A stretch of 52,235 nt of DNA from Bacteroidales bacterium UBA4814. Lineage in GTDB: Bacteria; Bacteroidota; Bacteroidia; Bacteroidales; UBA7960. The notes beneath the pieces are model-generated. The model searched no databases, was not told the DNA's origin, and saw nothing but the letters and a program-made list of their open reading frames with translations. Each line of letters begins with the position of its first letter. Position 1 is the first letter of the stretch. The DNA lies in assembly GCA_002402465.1 (NCBI GenBank), contig DHFW01000007.1, positions 12,666 through 64,900 of the forward strand. The letters run 5' to 3'. Shown piece by piece: positions 49,017 to 52,235 of the stretch. A program made the position numbers and the translations under genes.

Positions 49017-51860
49017 ATGAAAGCCAATCTTCTGTTTCTTCTCGGCATACTTTTCAGCGTAGCCGTATTTGCTCAGCGCCAGCAGTCTTCTGGCCAGCCG
49101 CAGGCTGAGGTGGTTGTGCGTGGTGTGGTGGTCGATGGCAGCGACAACAGTCCGTTGCCCGGAGCCCACATTACCCTCACCCACATGCGCGACACTACGC
49201 GCATTTTCAGAGGCATTACCGACGAAAGGGGCCACTTTAGCCTTACCGTGGCTCGTGGCGGCTATCAATTGCGGGTGACTTACCTTGGCTTTGAACCCTG
49301 GGTTCAGACCATACGGGCCACCGAGGCCAGCAACGATATTGGCCGCATTGCCATGGACATGACCGAAGCCATGCTGGGCGAAGTGGTGGTCACGGGGCAG
49401 GCAGCTACCACCGTGCAGCGGGGCGACACCACCGCCTATAACGCGGCAGCCTTCAAAACCAATCCCGATGCCAGCGCCGAAGACCTCATACGAAAAATGC
49501 CAGGCATTACCGTGGAGGGTGGGCAAGTTATCGCCCAGGGCGAACAGGTGCGCCAAGTGCTGGTGGATGGGCAGGAATTTTTTGGCGATGACCCCAACAT
49601 TGCCCTTCGTAACCTTCCGGCTGAGATGATTGCCCAGATTGAAGTGTTCGACCGCATGAGCGACCAGGCCCAGCTTACCGGCTTTGATGATGGACAGGCA
49701 ATTAAAACCATTAACATTGTTACCAGGCTCGATCGTCGCAACGGGCAATTCGGACGTGTTTACTCGGGCTATGGCGATGAGCGCCGCTACCAGGCAGGTT
49801 TGGTCACCAACATCTTTTTGGATCAGCGCCGTATTTCCATACTGGGAATGAGCAACAACATTAACCAGCAGAACTTTTCTTCTGAAGACCTGTCGGGTTT
49901 CTTCGGATCAACGCGTGGCGGTGCCCGCGGAATGGGTGGTGGTGGCGGACGGCCTCCCATGGGTGGGGGTGCCCCCTCATTCAATCGCGGCGATTTTATG
50001 GTCGGCCAGCAAAGCGGGCTGAACAACACCAATTCACTGGGGCTGAACTTTACCGATCGCTGGAAAGACAAAGTGAACGTAAATGCCAGCTACTTTTTCA
50101 ACCTGATGAAAAATGATACCGAGCGTTTTAGCGACCGCATTTACTTTATCGATGATGAGGCTTCGCAGAACTATCTGGAAAACAACCTTTCTGACAGCCG
50201 CAATATGAATCACCGCTTTAGTGGCCGTTTGGAATATCGCATAAACGATAACAACACCCTGATTGTTTCGCCACGTTTCAACTTTCAGGATACGCGTTCA
50301 AACAGCCTGAACGAGGCCAACACTTTCCTCCCGGGATTCCAGTTCCTCAATCAGTCGCTTACCGACTATAACCGCAACTGGGAGGGGTATTCTCTTTCCA
50401 ACAATATGACCTACCAGCTCAGGCTAAACGAAAAGGGCCGATCACTGTCGACCAGCCTCAACCTGAATGCCAACAACAATAAATATTTGTATTTGCTCGA
50501 TGCCGTTAGCGAGTATTACCAGGGCCCGGTGCTCATCGAAGACCTGATCGACCAGCAGAGCGACTCAAAAACCCGCAGCATGGGGGTTTCGTCAAATATT
50601 AATTATACTGAGCCTCTTGGCGGGAAAAGTATGCTCCAGCTTTCGTACAACTTTTCTTTCTCTGACAACGAGTCGAACCGGCTAACCAACAGCTGGGATA
50701 TTGAAAGCCAGTCTTACACCATTTTTGAAAACGAACTTTCGAGCGAATTGACCAATGGATACCTGACCAACCGTGCAGGATTGAGTTATATGCTGCGCGA
50801 TGAGAAATACAACCTACAGGCCGGGGTTTCTTTTCAGAATGCCAGCCTTTCGGCCGAACAGACCACACCCTACTTCGTTGACCTGAGTCGCAACTTTCAG
50901 AGTATCCTGCCCAGTTTCAGGTTTACCTATAACTTTTCGCGCACACAAAACATGCGCATATTTTACCGCACCTCTACCAATGCGCCTTCGGTAAATCAGC
51001 TGCAGGATGTGGTCGACAATACCAATCCCCTGTTGCTCACCACTGGCAACCCCGGTCTGAAGCAGAGCTACAGCCATTTCGGAAACATCCGCTTAAGCTT
51101 GTCCAATCCGGCCAAGTCGCGCACCTTCATGCTGTTTCTGTTTGGTAACCTCACCAACGATTTTGTGGCAACTTCTACCATCATAGCCGCCCGCGACACC
51201 ATCATCAATGGTTACGAGATTCCACGGGGTGGGCAGTTCAGCCGGCCCGAAAACCTCAGCGGCTATGGCAATGTTCGCTCCATGCTGACGTATGGGTTTA
51301 TGCTTAACCCCATTAAAACAAACATAAACTTTACCAGTGGCTTCGGCTATACCCGCTCGCCCGGTTTGGTCAACGGCCAGAAAAATGTTGCCAACACCAC
51401 GAGCGTCTCGGGCGGGGTGGTTTTAAGCAGCAATATCAGCCAGAATATTGACTTCACTTTAAGCTACAATGCCAACTACAATGTGGTTGAAAACACCCTG
51501 CGTCCCCAACTCGACAACAATTACTTTTACCACCTCACGGGCATGCGGTTCAACTGGATATTCCTTAAAAACTGGGTGCTGCGCAACGATGTGAGCAACC
51601 TGCTCTACACCGGTCTGGGCGAAGACTTCAATCAGAACTACTGGCTCTGGAATATGAACCTTGGCCGGAAGTTTCTGGCCAATAACCAGGGCGAGCTCAC
51701 CCTTGGCGTTTACGACCTGCTCGATCAAAACAAAAGCGTTTCGCGCAACGTAACCAGCAACTATGTGGAAGATGTGCGGGTCAACGTGCTCAATCGCTTC
51801 TTTATGCTGACCTTCACTTACAACATACGAAACTTCGGCGCAGGGCAACCAGCAAGGTAG
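49017..51860 (+). CDS. Outer-membrane beta-barrel protein, TonB-dependent-receptor-like
   Basis: A 947-residue outer-membrane protein. Signal peptide MKANLLFLLGILFSVAVFA; residues 28-105 a carboxypeptidase-regulatory-like (beta-sandwich) domain (VVRGVVVDGSDNSPLPGAHITLT...GHFSLTVARGGYQLRVTYLGFEPW); residues 120-230 a plug-like part (GEVVVTGQAATTVQRGDTTAYNAAAF...EDLIRKMPGITVEGGQ...VLVDGQEFFGDDP); a Gly/Met/Pro-rich insert near residues 300-325; then a barrel with repeated amphipathic strands ending in an aromatic-rich segment. This is the OMP_b-brl_3 type rather than a classical SusC. No susD partner follows. The ligand is unknown. Confidence 0.88.
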   Translation: MKANLLFLLGILFSVAVFAQRQQSSGQPQAEVVVRGVVVDGSDNSPLPGAHITLTHMRDTTRIFRGITDERGHFSLTVARGGYQLRVTYLGFEPWVQTIRATEASNDIGRIAMDMTEAMLGEVVVTGQAATTVQRGDTTAYNAAAFKTNPDASAEDLIRKMPGITVEGGQVIAQGEQVRQVLVDGQEFFGDDPNIALRNLPAEMIAQIEVFDRMSDQAQLTGFDDGQAIKTINIVTRLDRRNGQFGRVYSGYGDERRYQAGLVTNIFLDQRRISILGMSNNINQQNFSSEDLSGFFGSTRGGARGMGGGGGRPPMGGGAPSFNRGDFMVGQQSGLNNTNSLGLNFTDRWKDKVNVNASYFFNLMKNDTERFSDRIYFIDDEASQNYLENNLSDSRNMNHRFSGRLEYRINDNNTLIVSPRFNFQDTRSNSLNEANTFLPGFQFLNQSLTDYNRNWEGYSLSNNMTYQLRLNEKGRSLSTSLNLNANNNKYLYLLDAVSEYYQGPVLIEDLIDQQSDSKTRSMGVSSNINYTEPLGGKSMLQLSYNFSFSDNESNRLTNSWDIESQSYTIFENELSSELTNGYLTNRAGLSYMLRDEKYNLQAGVSFQNASLSAEQTTPYFVDLSRNFQSILPSFRFTYNFSRTQNMRIFYRTSTNAPSVNQLQDVVDNTNPLLLTTGNPGLKQSYSHFGNIRLSLSNPAKSRTFMLFLFGNLTNDFVATSTIIAARDTIINGYEIPRGGQFSRPENLSGYGNVRSMLTYGFMLNPIKTNINFTSGFGYTRSPGLVNGQKNVANTTSVSGGVVLSSNISQNIDFTLSYNANYNVVENTLRPQLDNNYFYHLTGMRFNWIFLKNWVLRNDVSNLLYTGLGEDFNQNYWLWNMNLGRKFLANNQGELTLGVYDLLDQNKSVSRNVTSNYVEDVRVNVLNRFFMLTFTYNIRNFGAGQPAR

Positions 51861-51979
51861 CATAGGCTTCCTGGTTAGGACCCATAACCCCGGGAAATTA
51901 TTAATCAAAAAGGAAGTGTTTTATAAAGGTGCTTAAAATTTGATCCAAAGTATTGTACCTTGATTAAAAACAAGAAGCT

Positions 51980-52000
51980 CTGGCCATAACCTTTGGCCAG
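51980..52000. promoter_or_regulatory. Perfect hairpin upstream of the transposase frame
   Basis: CTGGCCA (51980-51986) and TGGCCAG (51994-52000) form a 7-bp perfect stem with a 7-nt loop, 5 bp before the first plausible start codon. Such hairpins near IS starts can limit translation from outside transcripts; this is inference. Confidence 0.45.
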
Positions 52001-52005
52001 GAAAA

Positions 52006-52235
52006 TTGGCGAAGTGGGGGGGTCGTAATTGCGCGGATTTATTTCAGCAAGCCATCCTGCAACGTATTGATGAAACGCCTTACCGGGTGCTTTTCAGCAG
52101 CAGAATGGGTGCACCCAACGCCTCGGTATCATTGCTTTTTAGTATGATGGTTATCAAGGAAGCTTATGGCTGGAGCGATGAGCAACTTTTTGAGCAATGC
52201 CGGTTCAATTTATTGGTTCGCAGCGCATTGGGCTT
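52006..52235 (+). CDS. IS1182-family transposase, N-terminal part (cut by window edge)
   Basis: The frame (open from 51964 to the edge) encodes AILQRIDETPYRVLFSSRMG, then APNASVSLLFSMMVIKEAYGWSDEQLFEQCRFNLLVRSALG, which is the N-terminal domain of IS1182-type DDE transposases (DUF772/InsH N-terminal). No in-frame ATG is present before this region; TTG at 52006 is the first plausible start, and a run of seven G residues (52016-52022) lies just after it, so a frameshift or 5' truncation is possible. The catalytic core lies beyond the window. The left end of the element must be within the 145 bp after the barrel gene, but I cannot mark the terminal repeat. Confidence 0.75.
   Translation, partial: MAKWGGRNCADLFQQAILQRIDETPYRVLFSSRMGAPNASVSLLFSMMVIKEAYGWSDEQLFEQCRFNLLVRSALG

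Noticed and set aside
52016..52022. Programmed frameshift site in the transposase
   Set aside because: The frame downstream of the G-run is already the transposase frame and no convincing upstream frame joins it; kept only as a point to check.

Overview
The window is chromosomal DNA from a member of the Bacteroidetes. Evidence: a Bacteroidetes-type RpoC followed by a DUF3467 gene; DUF4783, DUF4834, DUF6266-like and TIGR02757 proteins; a carboxypeptidase-regulatory-domain/outer-membrane-barrel protein; AT-rich upstream regions without Shine-Dalgarno sequences; and several promoters with the phylum's -7 box TAnnTTTG (14678, 23247, 29878, 31824, 41016 minus strand). ADP-forming acyl-CoA synthetase, biotin-dependent acyl-CoA carboxylase and histidine/purine catabolic genes fit a fermentative or anaerobic heterotroph, but that is inference. 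Most of the window is core genome; there is no CRISPR array, rRNA or prophage, and only one mobile element, an IS1182-like transposase cut by the right edge.

Layout. 1-4.5 kb: rpoC (5' end outside) and a DUF3467 gene. 4.5-10.3 kb: a lipoprotein, then a DNA-damage mutagenesis cassette: dnaE2-like polymerase and Y-family polymerase on the minus strand, divergent from a self-cleaving XRE/S24 LexA-like repressor, with a 46-bp near-perfect dyad between the divergent genes. 10.3-14.6 kb: purine metabolism (PNP, SAH/MTA-type deaminase, XdhC, guanine deaminase). 14.7-17.5 kb: TIGR02757, DUF3820, trmD, rplS. 17.6-21.1 kb: ftcD, a D-threonine-aldolase-like enzyme and a SulP transporter that has lost its transport domain. 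21.2-26.1 kb: acyl-CoA synthetase, then queA, a methyltransferase and mnmC-like gene, all three with non-ATG starts, and tRNA-Tyr. 26.2-29.7 kb: three-gene biotin-dependent acyl-CoA carboxylase operon. 30-35 kb: a thioredoxin-thioredoxin reductase fusion, rlmH, DUF4783, SLC13 permease, MscS. 35-45 kb (minus strand): glycosyltransferase, YfhO, DUF4834, lipoprotein amidotransferase, rpmH, pepD, PqqD-like, bcp, nth, DUF6266-like. 45-52 kb: small secreted basic protein, ADP-forming acyl-CoA synthetase, membrane protein, outer-membrane barrel protein, transposase.

The strongest signal not explained by genes is a set of intergenic arrays of degenerate short tandem repeats, mostly 7-nt period (also 8 and 9), each with its own word, at 7991-8150, 15478-15520, 16679-16945, 19360-19425, 25946-25988, 43587-43644 and 45276-45318. 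They resemble in style the heptanucleotide STRR repeats of cyanobacteria. Other notable structures are a 20-bp-arm hairpin made of four TCGATCGTA-like boxes at 45127-45170, a gene-fragment duplication at 44323-44427, and a perfect 20-bp palindrome at 4984-5003 with a partial relative at 31252-31268. All functional calls rest on reading translated sequence and motif knowledge; no database search was run.
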